From assembly GCA_045123075.1 (NCBI GenBank), contig JBGVIJ010000020.1:1-26517 (forward strand): a stretch of 26,517 nucleotides of DNA. The letters are read 5' to 3'. Both the position numbers and the translations under genes were made by a program. The notes beneath the pieces were generated by a model. The model had not been told where the DNA came from. It did no database searches and worked only from the letters and a program-made list of their open reading frames with translations. This document shows positions 6,635 to 14,479 of this stretch, in pieces. This stretch comes from JAHHUH01 sp045123075. Its GTDB lineage: Bacteria > Bacillota > Negativicutes > Acidaminococcales > Acidaminococcaceae. Within the stretch, counting starts at the first letter, position 1, and each line of letters begins with the position of its first letter.

Positions 6635-7138
6635 TTAATTTTTGATGAATTGCTTTAATGCCGCCAGCCTCGGATCAACAGAAACCTTGTCACATCCGCA
6701 GTCCCCATCATTAAGATCAGCACCACATACTGTGCACAGTCCCTGACAATCTTCTTTACACAGAGCTTGCATAGGCTCTGCAAGCAGCAGGCTTTCACGA
6801 AGCGGTTCCGTTATATCAAGAACGTCCGAATCGTACACAAAAGCATCTTTTTCGATATTATCAGCGCTTGCCGGATAAAACTTCTCCAAGACTTCTGCTT
6901 TTGTAACAGCCGTAAACTCTTTCAGGCAACGCCCGCAAGTGCGACGCACCTGCGTACTCATTGTAGCCTCCAGGAGCAATACGTCACCGGCGTTACTTAT
7001 GCAACCTTCAGTCCTAACATCACCAAGAATTTCAATTTCTTGAGGAGAAATCTCCAGTTCATCAGGAGTCAAGTCAAAGTTGAAAGTTTTTTGGCCGACC
7101 AGTCTTTTTTTGATTTCTGCGACATTTACTTTAATCAT
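6635..7138 (-). CDS. yceD: DUF177 / YceD family protein
   Basis: A 167-residue YceD-family protein. In other bacteria and plastids the family is needed for normal 23S rRNA accumulation; the biochemical mechanism is unclear. The visible hallmarks are a 'CGRCL' pair in the middle and a C-terminal cysteine cluster ('CKEDCQGLCTVCGADL' followed by 'CGCD'), probably a metal site, and the family ending 'DPRLAALKQFI'. It lies directly before rpmF, its usual partner, and 24-53 bases after a consensus promoter. The ribosome binding site is weak (GGTGA), despite the strong promoter. Confidence 0.93.
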   Translation of the reverse strand: MIKVNVAEIKKRLVGQKTFNFDLTPDELEISPQEIEILGDVRTEGCISNAGDVLLLEATMSTQVRRTCGRCLKEFTAVTKAEVLEKFYPASADNIEKDAFVYDSDVLDITEPLRESLLLAEPMQALCKEDCQGLCTVCGADLNDGDCGCDKVSVDPRLAALKQFIKN

Positions 7139-7162
7139 ATTTCAATTTCACCAATCGTTACA

Positions 7163-7191
7163 ATTATATACACCTAAGGCTTCTTTGTCAA
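7163..7191 (-). promoter_or_regulatory. Perfect consensus promoter for yceD-rpmF
   Basis: The minus strand has TTGACA (7186-7191), exactly 17 bases, then TATAAT (7163-7168). This is the strongest promoter-like sequence in the window and fits the high ribosomal-protein demand. Transcription would begin near 7156, leaving a leader of about 18 bases before yceD. Confidence 0.9.
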
Positions 7192-7224
7192 GCAAAACAT
7201 CTTAACAAGAAGAAAAATTCAGGC

Positions 7225-8424
7225 TTATAAATCTTTGCAAATACGCTTGGTATCACGAGCAATTACAAGCTCTTCGTTGGTAGGAACTACGAAAATTTTG
7301 GTTCTTGCACGTTTCACGCTAATCTCTCTTGCTTTGCCACGAATCTTGTTCAATTCGGGATCAATGCGAGTACCGAGGAACTCCAAGCCGTTACAAATTT
7401 TTTCACGCATGAAAGGAGAGTTTTCACCCAAGCCTGCAGTGAAGACGATAGCATCAACGCCACCCATGGCAGCAACGTAACCGCCAATATATTTTCTAAC
7501 TTTGTAAGCAAAAATATCAATCGCCAGTTGGCTACGTTCGTCGCCATTATTAGCAGCATGTTCCAAATCACGGAAGTCACTGGACAAACCGGAGATACCC
7601 AAGATACCGCTTCGACGGTTCAAGAAATTATCGATTTGTTGCGCATCCATATGTTCTTTTTCCATCAAGAAAGGAATAATTGCCGGATCAATCTCCCCAC
7701 TACGAGTACCCATGATAAGGCCTTCAAGCGGAGTGTAACCCATACTGGTGTCAACAGATTTACCATATTTAATTGCAGTCAGGCTAGCACCATTACCCAA
7801 GTGACAAGTAATGATACGCAGGTCACTCATGTGCTCGCCCATCATTTCGGCAGCTCTTTGAGCTACATAACGGTGAGAAGTACCGTGGAAGCCATAACGA
7901 CGCAATCCATATTTTACATACATTTCGTAGGGCAAACCATAGAGGAATGCAGTTTTAGGCATGGTTTGATGGAACGCAGTATCAAATACTGCAACTTGCG
8001 GAACATCAGGCATAAGTTCCATACAAGCGCGAATACCATGCAAGTTAGGCGGATTGTGGAGCGGTGCAATTTCGCAGCACGCTTCGATACCAGCGATAAC
8101 ATCAGAGTTGATGAGCATACTATCAGTAAAGCGTTCGCCACCATGTACTACGCGATGACCTACCGCGTTGATTTCACTCATCTTTTTGATTACGCCATGG
8201 TTCTCATCAGTAAGAGCATCAATAACCAATTGAATGGCAACCTTATGGTCAGGGATTTCAGTATTAATGTCAACGGTTTCATCACTACCAGAGGTATGTT
8301 TCAAAACAGAACCGTCCATACCAATACGTTCAACAAGACCTTTAGCCATAACGCTTTCTTTTGTCATATCAATAAGCTGGTACTTAAGGGAAGAGCTACC
8401 ACAGTTTACAACAAAAACAATCAC
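7225..8424 (-). CDS. ackA: Acetate kinase
   Basis: The 399-residue length is standard. The enzyme interconverts acetyl phosphate plus ADP and acetate plus ATP, and gives ATP in fermentation. Active-site residues are visible: Asn7 in 'NCGSSSLK', Arg91 in 'GHRVVHGGERF', Asp148 in 'VFDTAFHQ' and His180 in 'RRYGFHGTSH', plus the ATP-binding 'HLGNGAS' and 'TAGLGENSP'. The start is a GTG, supported by GGAGG six bases upstream; no better ATG exists. No phosphotransacetylase gene adjoins it. The order ackA-yceD-rpmF is typical of Firmicutes. There is no clear terminator before yceD, so read-through is possible. Confidence 0.97.
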   Translation of the reverse strand: MIVFVVNCGSSSLKYQLIDMTKESVMAKGLVERIGMDGSVLKHTSGSDETVDINTEIPDHKVAIQLVIDALTDENHGVIKKMSEINAVGHRVVHGGERFTDSMLINSDVIAGIEACCEIAPLHNPPNLHGIRACMELMPDVPQVAVFDTAFHQTMPKTAFLYGLPYEMYVKYGLRRYGFHGTSHRYVAQRAAEMMGEHMSDLRIITCHLGNGASLTAIKYGKSVDTSMGYTPLEGLIMGTRSGEIDPAIIPFLMEKEHMDAQQIDNFLNRRSGILGISGLSSDFRDLEHAANNGDERSQLAIDIFAYKVRKYIGGYVAAMGGVDAIVFTAGLGENSPFMREKICNGLEFLGTRIDPELNKIRGKAREISVKRARTKIFVVPTNEELVIARDTKRICKDL

Positions 8425-8447
8425 GATAAGCCTCCATAATAAAAATT

Positions 8448-8508
8448 TTGGCAGATGACGCCAATCAGCTATGCAATAGTATACACTATAGAAATACTAT
8501 TGCATAGC
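8448..8508. promoter_or_regulatory. Palindromes in the ackA-tmcAL divergent region
   Basis: A perfect 15-bp inverted repeat (8468-8482 and 8494-8508, GCTATGCAATAGTAT arm, 11-base spacer) lies beside a second one, TTGGC-N7-GCCAA (8448-8464). Both sit between the divergent ackA and tmcAL starts. Neither has a T-run fitting a terminator for an adjacent gene, so operator or leader structure is more likely. This is inference. Confidence 0.5.
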
Positions 8509-8553
8509 AAAAAATTTGAACAAGTAATTACAAAAGTAAATTACACCAAATTA

Positions 8554-8562
8554 TGCTATAAT
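8554..8562 (+). promoter_or_regulatory. Extended -10 promoter for tmcAL
   Basis: The plus strand reads TGCTATAAT, a perfect -10 with TGn extension, about 30 bases before the tmcAL start; no clear -35 is present. Confidence 0.65.
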
Positions 8563-8592
8563 TACCTTAAGAAATTAGTTAAGGAGAACATC

Positions 8593-9771
8593 ATGCAAGC
8601 AGTTGGCATCGTCGCTGAATACAACCCCTTCCATAACGGACATCTACATCATTTGCAGGAAACAAAAAAATTAACTAACTTACCCGTCATTGCAGTTATG
8701 AGTGCAAGCTTCATGCAACGTGGCGAACCTGCCTTCATGAACAAATGGCAAAGAGCACGGCTCGCCGTAGAAAACGGTGTCGATTTAGTGCTTGAACTAC
8801 CCGCGACCTTCTCCTTGCGTAGTGCGGAATTCTTCGCCCGCGGCGCAGTAAATATTTTAAAAGCTACAGGTTGCGTTACAAGACTCTCCTGCGGCGTAGA
8901 AAATCCCACCACAAATTTCGTAGAGCTTGCTAAAATCGTAAGCAGTACAAATTTTAAGGCTACTCTCCAAAAATTTTTAGACGAAGGCTTGCCCTATGCA
9001 GAAGCTTACGAAAAGGCACTGCAAATTTTGGCAAAGACTTCTAAATTAAACACTCCTAACGACATTCTCGCTTTGGAATATTCTAAAGCCTTACAAGCTA
9101 CAAATATCACTCCCCTCTTTGTTCAAAGGGAAGCAGCTAACTATAATGATGAAAATATTGAAGGAACAATCGCCAGTGCTACTGCCATCCGCAAAGCCTT
9201 CTTGGAAAATAACGTGGACTCCTTGAAAAAAGCAGTCCCTGAAAACGTATGGCAAGCTTTAGAAAACCACGAAACCATAAACGAAAAGCTTCTGTGGAAT
9301 TTAGTAAGCTACCGTCTGCGTTTACTTACACCCTCCGAAATCGCAAGCCGCAGTCAATGTACGGAAGGCTTGGAAAATTTATTGAAGCAAGCAGCCAACT
9401 GTACTAATTTGGAAGAAGCAGTAACCTTATGTAGCAATAAGCGCTACCCTGCAACAAGAATACGCAGGCTTTTCATGCAGTTACTCCTTGATAAGGAACG
9501 TTGCTACTTGGAGCAAGAAGAACCTGCCTATCTTAGAGTGCTTGCCTTCAACGATGTGGGGCGTCAATTACTGAAAGTAATGAAAGTGACATCAACCTTG
9601 CCACTCCTTACCAAGCTTGGAAAAAATCCTACTAACGGTCAAAGTTTAACCTTTGCCCAACAATTAGGCCTGGAACTTGCCGCAAGCGATGTACTCGCAC
9701 TTTTACAAAAAGCCCCTGCACCAATAGGCAGTGACTTTTTAAACTCTCCTTACTATTACCAAAACAAATAA
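8593..9771 (+). CDS. tmcAL: tRNA(Met) cytidine acetate ligase
   Basis: A 392-residue member of the TmcAL (formerly YlbM, DUF795) family. In Bacillus subtilis it acetylates the wobble cytidine of elongator tRNA(Met), using acetate and ATP to make ac4C34. The N-terminal nucleotidyltransferase fold is visible as 'GIVAEYNPFHNGH' (HxGH at 14-17), 'MSASFMQRGEPA' and 'SATAIRKA'. The ATG at 8593 is chosen because AAGGAG lies six bases upstream and homologues begin here; the frame is open back to 8455, but that part is not family-like. It is the only complete plus-strand gene and is divergent from ackA. That both use acetate is suggestive only. Confidence 0.95.
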   Translation: MQAVGIVAEYNPFHNGHLHHLQETKKLTNLPVIAVMSASFMQRGEPAFMNKWQRARLAVENGVDLVLELPATFSLRSAEFFARGAVNILKATGCVTRLSCGVENPTTNFVELAKIVSSTNFKATLQKFLDEGLPYAEAYEKALQILAKTSKLNTPNDILALEYSKALQATNITPLFVQREAANYNDENIEGTIASATAIRKAFLENNVDSLKKAVPENVWQALENHETINEKLLWNLVSYRLRLLTPSEIASRSQCTEGLENLLKQAANCTNLEEAVTLCSNKRYPATRIRRLFMQLLLDKERCYLEQEEPAYLRVLAFNDVGRQLLKVMKVTSTLPLLTKLGKNPTNGQSLTFAQQLGLELAASDVLALLQKAPAPIGSDFLNSPYYYQNK

Positions 9772-9801
9772 GAGCAAGAGGCTACGCCTCTTGCTCTTTT
9801 A
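9770..9801. terminator. Bidirectional terminator between tmcAL and the M20 peptidase gene
   Basis: AGAGCAAGAGGC (9771-9782) and GCCTCTTGCTCT (9786-9797) form a 12-bp stem with a three-base loop. TTTT follows on the plus strand, and TTATTTG on the minus strand. It overlaps the tmcAL stop codon and serves both convergent genes. Confidence 0.88.
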
Positions 9802-9802
9802 T

Positions 9803-10927
9803 TTATTGTTCTGCATTTAATTTTACAATTTCATACATCCAACGAGCAGTTCCAAATAAATCGTCTTCTTTCAGGTACTCCTCGGTAGTATGCACATTGC
9901 TCATACCGGTAGCCAAAAGTGCGCAGGGCAAACCATAACCGCAAAGGAAGTTACCATCACTGCAACCACCAGTAGTTTTCAGTTCAGGTTTAAGTCCCAT
10001 TTTTTCTGCAGCAAGTTCAGCCAGCTTCACACATTTGTGGTCAGTAGGCACTGCAACTGCAGGACAACCTTCGTGGACTTCAAATTCAACTTTACCACCT
10101 TGGCTAGTTACAACATCAGTAATCAATTTGATGGTATCGTCTTTTAATTTTTCCAAACCTTCTACATTCAAGGAACGCATATCAATCACAAACTTAGCTT
10201 CCGGACAAACAACGTTAGTACCAACACCTGCATTGAACAAACCAACGTTAAAGGTAGTTTCTTTATCAATACGTCCGTAAGCAGGAAGTTTGCTCAAAGC
10301 ATCTGCCGCAAGCATAATAGCATTTACACCTTCTTCAGGCGCTATACCTGCATGAGCAGCTTTACCAGTTACTTTTACGAAAATATCATACAGTTTAGGA
10401 GCAGCATAGGTAATTTCACCAATATCGCCACCAATGTCAAGGCAATAACCAAAATCAGCTTTGATGCGTTCTTTTTCCATATTAACAACGCCCAAGCAAC
10501 CAATTTCTTCGCTAACGGTAAAAAGCAGTTGAATATCGCCATGAGAAACGCCGTCTTCTTTGAGAGCACGCACAACTTCCAGCATTGCAGCAACGCCAAC
10601 CTTGTCGTCACCACCAAGTGTAGTAGTACCATCACTATAAAGCACGCCGTCTTTACGAACTACATTGGTGCCGGTGGTAGGAGCCACGCTATCCATATGA
10701 GCTTCGAAGAAAAGTACGGGAGCAGTAGGAACGTTGCCTTTTACATAAGCCCATACATTACCACAGGTGCCACCAGTTTTTTCATGCACATCGTCCATTT
10801 CAGCTTCAATACCCATTTGGCGCAGCTTTTTCATAATAAGTTCTGCTTCTTGTTTTTCATCTTTACTGGGGCAAGGAACGCTTACCAGCTCGATAAACTC
10901 GTTTATTAATCTTTCTTTATTTAACAT
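9803..10927 (-). CDS. M20 family metallopeptidase (PepT-like)
   Basis: A 374-residue zinc peptidase of the M20 family, closest in look to the PepT-like di/tripeptidases. Metal ligands and catalytic residues are visible: His77 and Asp79 in 'FEAHMDSV', the bridging aspartate in 'LGGDDKVG' (107-108), the glutamate pair 'SEEIG' (140-141), an aspartate in 'YCLDIGG', and the late histidine in 'NVHTTEEY'. A dimerisation domain would lie at about 180-290. There is no signal peptide, so it acts in the cytoplasm, probably in peptide recycling; the exact substrate cannot be read from sequence. The ATG at 10927 is preferred to the GTG at 10936, because the GTG belongs to the AGAGGTG ribosome binding site six bases upstream. 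Confidence 0.9.
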   Translation of the reverse strand: MLNKERLINEFIELVSVPCPSKDEKQEAELIMKKLRQMGIEAEMDDVHEKTGGTCGNVWAYVKGNVPTAPVLFFEAHMDSVAPTTGTNVVRKDGVLYSDGTTTLGGDDKVGVAAMLEVVRALKEDGVSHGDIQLLFTVSEEIGCLGVVNMEKERIKADFGYCLDIGGDIGEITYAAPKLYDIFVKVTGKAAHAGIAPEEGVNAIMLAADALSKLPAYGRIDKETTFNVGLFNAGVGTNVVCPEAKFVIDMRSLNVEGLEKLKDDTIKLITDVVTSQGGKVEFEVHEGCPAVAVPTDHKCVKLAELAAEKMGLKPELKTTGGCSDGNFLCGYGLPCALLATGMSNVHTTEEYLKEDDLFGTARWMYEIVKLNAEQ

Positions 10928-10945
10928 TATAGTCACCTCTATAAA

Positions 10946-10979
10946 TTAACCCTCCCACTCAATCAAGCAGGAGGGTTTC
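10946..10979 (-). terminator. Probable terminator after glmS
   Basis: AACCCTCC (10948-10955) and GGAGGGTT (10970-10977) form an 8-bp stem just past the glmS stop. The following minus-strand sequence, AATTTAT, is only moderately T-rich, so termination may be partial and allow read-through into the M20 peptidase gene. Confidence 0.55.
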
Positions 10980-10984
10980 AAATT

Positions 10985-12814
10985 TTATTCTACGGTTACA
11001 GATTTCGCGAGATTTCTCGGTTTATCTACGTCACAGCCGCGAGTCAATGCTGCGTAGTAGGAAAGCAATTGCAACGGCAATACAGCCAAGAGCGGTGCGT
11101 GATATTTACCGGTTTTCGGAATGTAGATAACGTGATCAGCATATTTAGCTAAGGAAGTATCGCCTTCGAAGCCAATAGCGATAACCACTGCTTCACGAGC
11201 TTTAACTTCTTGAAGATTGCTCACGGTTTTGTCGTAAACAACTTCTTGGGTAGCAAGTACGATTACAGGAACACCGGAAACGATAAGTGCCAAAGTACCG
11301 TGTTTCAATTCACCTGCAGCATAAGCTTCTGCGTGAATGTAAGAAATTTCTTTCAGTTTCAACGCACCTTCAAGAGCTACAGCGTAGTCAAGGCTACGAC
11401 CCAGGAAGAAGGCATCTTCACAGCTACCGTATTCACGAGCGAATACTTTAATTTGGTCAACGTTTTCCAACATTTTGTGGATTTGTTCAGGAATGGAAGC
11501 CAAACCTGCAACAAGTTCTTTAGCATAATCTTCTGCCAAAGTGTTGCGCAAACGACCAACATAGATAGCAAGCATCAGCATTGCTAAAAGTTGGGTGGTG
11601 TAAGCTTTAGTGGAAGCAACAGCGATTTCAGGGCCTGCGTAGGTGTAAACTACTTGGTCTGCTTCACGAGCAATGGAAGAACCTACTACGTTAGTTACGC
11701 CCAAAGTTCTTGCACCAAGACGTTTAGCCTCACGAAGTGCTGCCAAAGTATCACTGGTTTCACCAGATTGGCTGATAACAATGCACAAGCTGTTACCATC
11801 AACCAGCGGACTACGATAACGGAACTCGCTGGCAATATCCACTTCAACGGGAATGCGAGCCAATTGTTCCAAATAGTATTTACCAACAATACCTGCGTGG
11901 TATGCAGTACCGCAAGCTACGATGAAGATTTTATTAATACCTTGCATTTCTTCCGGAGTCCAGTTCAGTTCAGGGAAAGCAATGGTATTTTCTTCAGCGT
12001 TAACACGGCTAGTCATGGTGTCACGCATAGCTTTCGGTTGTTCGTAAATTTCTTTCAACATGAAATGTTCGAAACCACCTTTTTCAGCAGCTTCTGCATT
12101 CCAGTTAACTTCAAATACTTTTTTGTTAATGGGAGTGCCATTAATATCTTGAACCCATACGCCGTCTTTAGTAACGGTAGCAATTTCGCCATCGCTCATG
12201 ATGAAAGTACGACGAGTATGATTAATGATTGCAGGAATGTCGGAAGCGATAAAGTTTTCACCTTCACCCAAGCCAATAACTAACGGGTTATCTTTTTTGG
12301 TGCAGATGATTTTGTCTTGTTCAGCTTCGCACATAAATACCAAGGAATAAGAGCCTTTGATTACTTTCAATACTTTTTTAACGGTGCTTTCCATGTCGCC
12401 GTCAAACAAATCTGCCATCAAGTGAGCAACTACTTCGGTATCAGTATCAGAAGTAAATTCTACGCCTTTAGCAATTAATTCTTCTTTAAGTGCCAAATAG
12501 TTTTCGATAATGCCGTTGTGAACAACAACAAATTTGCCGCTACCGTCAGTATGGGGATGGCTGTTACGATCCGCCGGACGACCATGGGTTGCCCAACGAG
12601 TATGACCAATACCCATTACGCCTTCAGGCATATGCCCTTCCAATTTTTGACGAAGTGCATCCAAACGGCCAACGCATTTTTCAACACGAACTTGACCTTT
12701 TTCCAATACAGCAATACCTGCGGAGTCATAACCGCGGTATTCAAGTTTGCTCATACCATCAAGCAGGAAGGGAGCAGCTTGGTTGGAGCCAATATAACCA
12801 ACGATACCACACAT
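10985..12814 (-). CDS. glmS: Glucosamine-6-phosphate synthase (isomerising)
   Basis: A 609-residue enzyme of typical length. It converts fructose-6-phosphate and glutamine to glucosamine-6-phosphate, the first committed step of amino-sugar supply for peptidoglycan and LPS. Cys2 of 'MCGIVGYIG' is the glutaminase nucleophile after removal of Met1. The N-terminal glutamine amidotransferase domain spans about 1-220. Two SIS isomerase domains follow, with 'ACGTAYHAG' and 'SQSGETSDTLAALR' in the first and 'LKHGTLALI' in the second. The C-terminus is the conserved 'LAKSVTVE'. GGAGGA lies nine bases upstream of the ATG. The upstream ribozyme predicts repression by its own product. Confidence 0.98.
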   Translation of the reverse strand: MCGIVGYIGSNQAAPFLLDGMSKLEYRGYDSAGIAVLEKGQVRVEKCVGRLDALRQKLEGHMPEGVMGIGHTRWATHGRPADRNSHPHTDGSGKFVVVHNGIIENYLALKEELIAKGVEFTSDTDTEVVAHLMADLFDGDMESTVKKVLKVIKGSYSLVFMCEAEQDKIICTKKDNPLVIGLGEGENFIASDIPAIINHTRRTFIMSDGEIATVTKDGVWVQDINGTPINKKVFEVNWNAEAAEKGGFEHFMLKEIYEQPKAMRDTMTSRVNAEENTIAFPELNWTPEEMQGINKIFIVACGTAYHAGIVGKYYLEQLARIPVEVDIASEFRYRSPLVDGNSLCIVISQSGETSDTLAALREAKRLGARTLGVTNVVGSSIAREADQVVYTYAGPEIAVASTKAYTTQLLAMLMLAIYVGRLRNTLAEDYAKELVAGLASIPEQIHKMLENVDQIKVFAREYGSCEDAFFLGRSLDYAVALEGALKLKEISYIHAEAYAAGELKHGTLALIVSGVPVIVLATQEVVYDKTVSNLQEVKAREAVVIAIGFEGDTSLAKYADHVIYIPKTGKYHAPLLAVLPLQLLSYYAALTRGCDVDKPRNLAKSVTVE

Positions 12815-12840
12815 TAGATAGTATCCTCCTTAAATTTATT

Positions 12841-12988
12841 ACCATTCTGCCGCTGAAATTTTCTCTCTATTGTTACCAACAGGCTTTGTATCCAGCTTAC
12901 AGTTTGCAGCTAACTGAGAGGCATCCGCTGACTAATCGACGACCTCTATCCTCGTCCACCGCTTTCAAAAAGCGGCACATGCGCTAAA
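12841..12988 (-). ncRNA. glmS ribozyme-riboswitch
   Basis: The minus strand between the promoter and glmS matches the glmS catalytic riboswitch. The cleavage context is A|GCGC at 12985/12984. A stem (CCGCTTT/AAAGCGG) follows, then the hallmark GACGAGGAT (about 12948-12956), a TCGAT turn and GCGGATGCCTC (about 12915-12925), and a CAGTT/AACTG stem. Glucosamine-6-phosphate acts as a cofactor for self-cleavage, which destabilises the mRNA and lowers GlmS. The body ends about 26 bases before the glmS start codon. The base after the GCGC core is A, not the C I recall as usual, and the segment linking the core to the next stem is short. The cofactor pocket looks preserved by eye, but activity is unproved. 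Confidence 0.88.
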
Positions 12989-12995
12989 TCACAAG

Positions 12996-13043
12996 GTGTT
13001 AAAAACACGCAACAAACCGCGCAAGCTGGTTAGCTCCCGCGGT
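12996..13043 (-). promoter_or_regulatory. Two hairpins 5' of the glmS ribozyme
   Basis: ACCGCG/CGCGGT (13016-13021 and 13038-13043), enclosing an AGCT/AGCT inner pair, is followed by GTGTT-AAA-AACAC (12996-13008). Both lie in the leader between the predicted transcription start and the ribozyme cleavage site and would be in the short 5' product. The first is followed on the minus strand by TTTGTTG, a weak terminator-like tail. Confidence 0.5.
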
Positions 13044-13061
13044 CTATCATTTGTGACTAGT

Positions 13062-13093
13062 ATTATAATACTATACTATTAAGTTTAGGTCAA
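13062..13093 (-). promoter_or_regulatory. Promoter for glmS
   Basis: The minus strand has TTGACC (13088-13093), a 17-base spacer and TATTAT (13065-13070), with an overlapping TATAAT at 13062-13067. The -10 sits inside a perfect 16-bp palindrome, TAGTATTATAATACTA (13058-13073), which could bind a dimeric regulator. No terminator separates this promoter from glmM, so glmS can also be read from the upstream operon. Confidence 0.7.
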
Positions 13094-13114
13094 CAAAGTG
13101 AAAAATATTTGTAC

Positions 13115-14455
13115 TTATGCTAATTCCTTAACAACAACTTCAGCGATTGCTTCAGCAATTTGTTCCAAGTATTCTTGTTTAGGGCCTTCTGCCATAATAC
13201 GGATTAAAGGTTCAGTACCGGAAGCACGTACCAAGATTTGACCATTATCGCCCAATTCTTCTTGATATTTTGCAATTACATCTTTGATAGCTTGGTTTTC
13301 TTCCCAACCATTTTTATCAGCAACACGTACGTTCACAAGAATTTGCGGGAACTTAGTCATTACCTTGCCCATTTCAGACAAAGTTTTATTATTTTTAACC
13401 ATGGAGCACAGTACTTGCACAGCAGTCAAGATACCGTCGCCAGTTTTAGCAAATTCAGAGAAGATGATATGACCGGATTGTTCACCGCCCAAGCTGTAAT
13501 CATGTTTGAGCATTTCTTCCAATACATATCTATCACCTACACCGGTTTTAACAGTTTTACCGCCAGCGTCTTTCATTGCTTTGTGCAAACCAACATTACT
13601 CATAACGGTAGTTACAAGCATATTATCATTCAGTTTGCCTTGTTCCATCAATTCCAATGCACAAAGGAGCATAATTTGGTCACCATCAAGAACTTCGCCT
13701 TTTTCGTCTACGATAAGGCAACGGTCAGCGTCACCATCATTAGCAACACCAACATTAGCGCCAACTTCTACAACTTTTGCTTGCAATGCCTCCAAATGAG
13801 TAGATCCACAACCATCGTTGATATTGATACCGTTAGGTTCATTGAAAATGGTAATTACTTCTGCACCTAAACCACGGAGTATTTCCGGGGCAATTTCGCT
13901 GTTAGCGCCATTGGAACAGTCCATAACTACTTTCAAGCCATCCAATTTAACATAAGCAGTTTTCAAAATATGGTTAATGTATTTTTCTGCCAAACCATAT
14001 TCGTAAATTACAGTACCAACACTGGAACCTCTTACTGCTTGGCTGTAATCGATAGGAGCTGCTACAATGTCAGCAATTTCATCTTCTACGGCATCAGGCA
14101 ATTTATGACCGGTTTTGGAGAAGAATTTAATACCATTATCTTCAAAAGGATTGTGAGAAGCAGAGATTACTACGCCTGCATTAGCGTTAACTTCAGAAGT
14201 CAAGAAGGAAACTGCGGGAGTAGGCATTACACCCAAAATGTGAGCATTACCACCAGCAGCACAGATACCTGCTGCCAATGCACACTCCAGCATAGGACCA
14301 CTGCGACGAGTATCGCGACCAATAATAATTTTAGGACTGGGCACTTCTCTACCAAAATATTTTGCCGCAGCATAGCCTAATTTAAAAGCCAGCTCCGGAT
14401 TTAATTGTACATTTGCTACACCGCGTACACCATCAGTACCGAATAAACGAGCCAT
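13115..14455 (-). CDS. glmM: Phosphoglucosamine mutase
   Basis: A 446-residue enzyme of typical length. It converts glucosamine-6-phosphate to glucosamine-1-phosphate for UDP-GlcNAc synthesis. The phosphoserine is Ser100 in 'ISASHNPFEDNGIKF'. The Mg-binding loop is 'DGDADRC' (Asp240, 242, 244), the sugar loop is 'GEQSGH', and the phosphate-binding loop is 'RASGTEPLIRIM' near the C-terminus. GGAGGG precedes the ATG by about nine bases. It closes the cdaA-cdaR-oxidoreductase-glmM cluster. In other Firmicutes GlmM binds and restrains CdaA, so co-transcription with cdaA is expected. Confidence 0.98.
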   Translation of the reverse strand: MARLFGTDGVRGVANVQLNPELAFKLGYAAAKYFGREVPSPKIIIGRDTRRSGPMLECALAAGICAAGGNAHILGVMPTPAVSFLTSEVNANAGVVISASHNPFEDNGIKFFSKTGHKLPDAVEDEIADIVAAPIDYSQAVRGSSVGTVIYEYGLAEKYINHILKTAYVKLDGLKVVMDCSNGANSEIAPEILRGLGAEVITIFNEPNGININDGCGSTHLEALQAKVVEVGANVGVANDGDADRCLIVDEKGEVLDGDQIMLLCALELMEQGKLNDNMLVTTVMSNVGLHKAMKDAGGKTVKTGVGDRYVLEEMLKHDYSLGGEQSGHIIFSEFAKTGDGILTAVQVLCSMVKNNKTLSEMGKVMTKFPQILVNVRVADKNGWEENQAIKDVIAKYQEELGDNGQILVRASGTEPLIRIMAEGPKQEYLEQIAEAIAEVVVKELA

Positions 14456-14479
14456 TCAAACACCCTCCACACAAATTTA

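Noticed and set aside
7528..8439. A 303-codon plus-strand frame antisense to ackA
   Set aside because: Fully inside ackA on the other strand, no motifs, no ribosome binding site.
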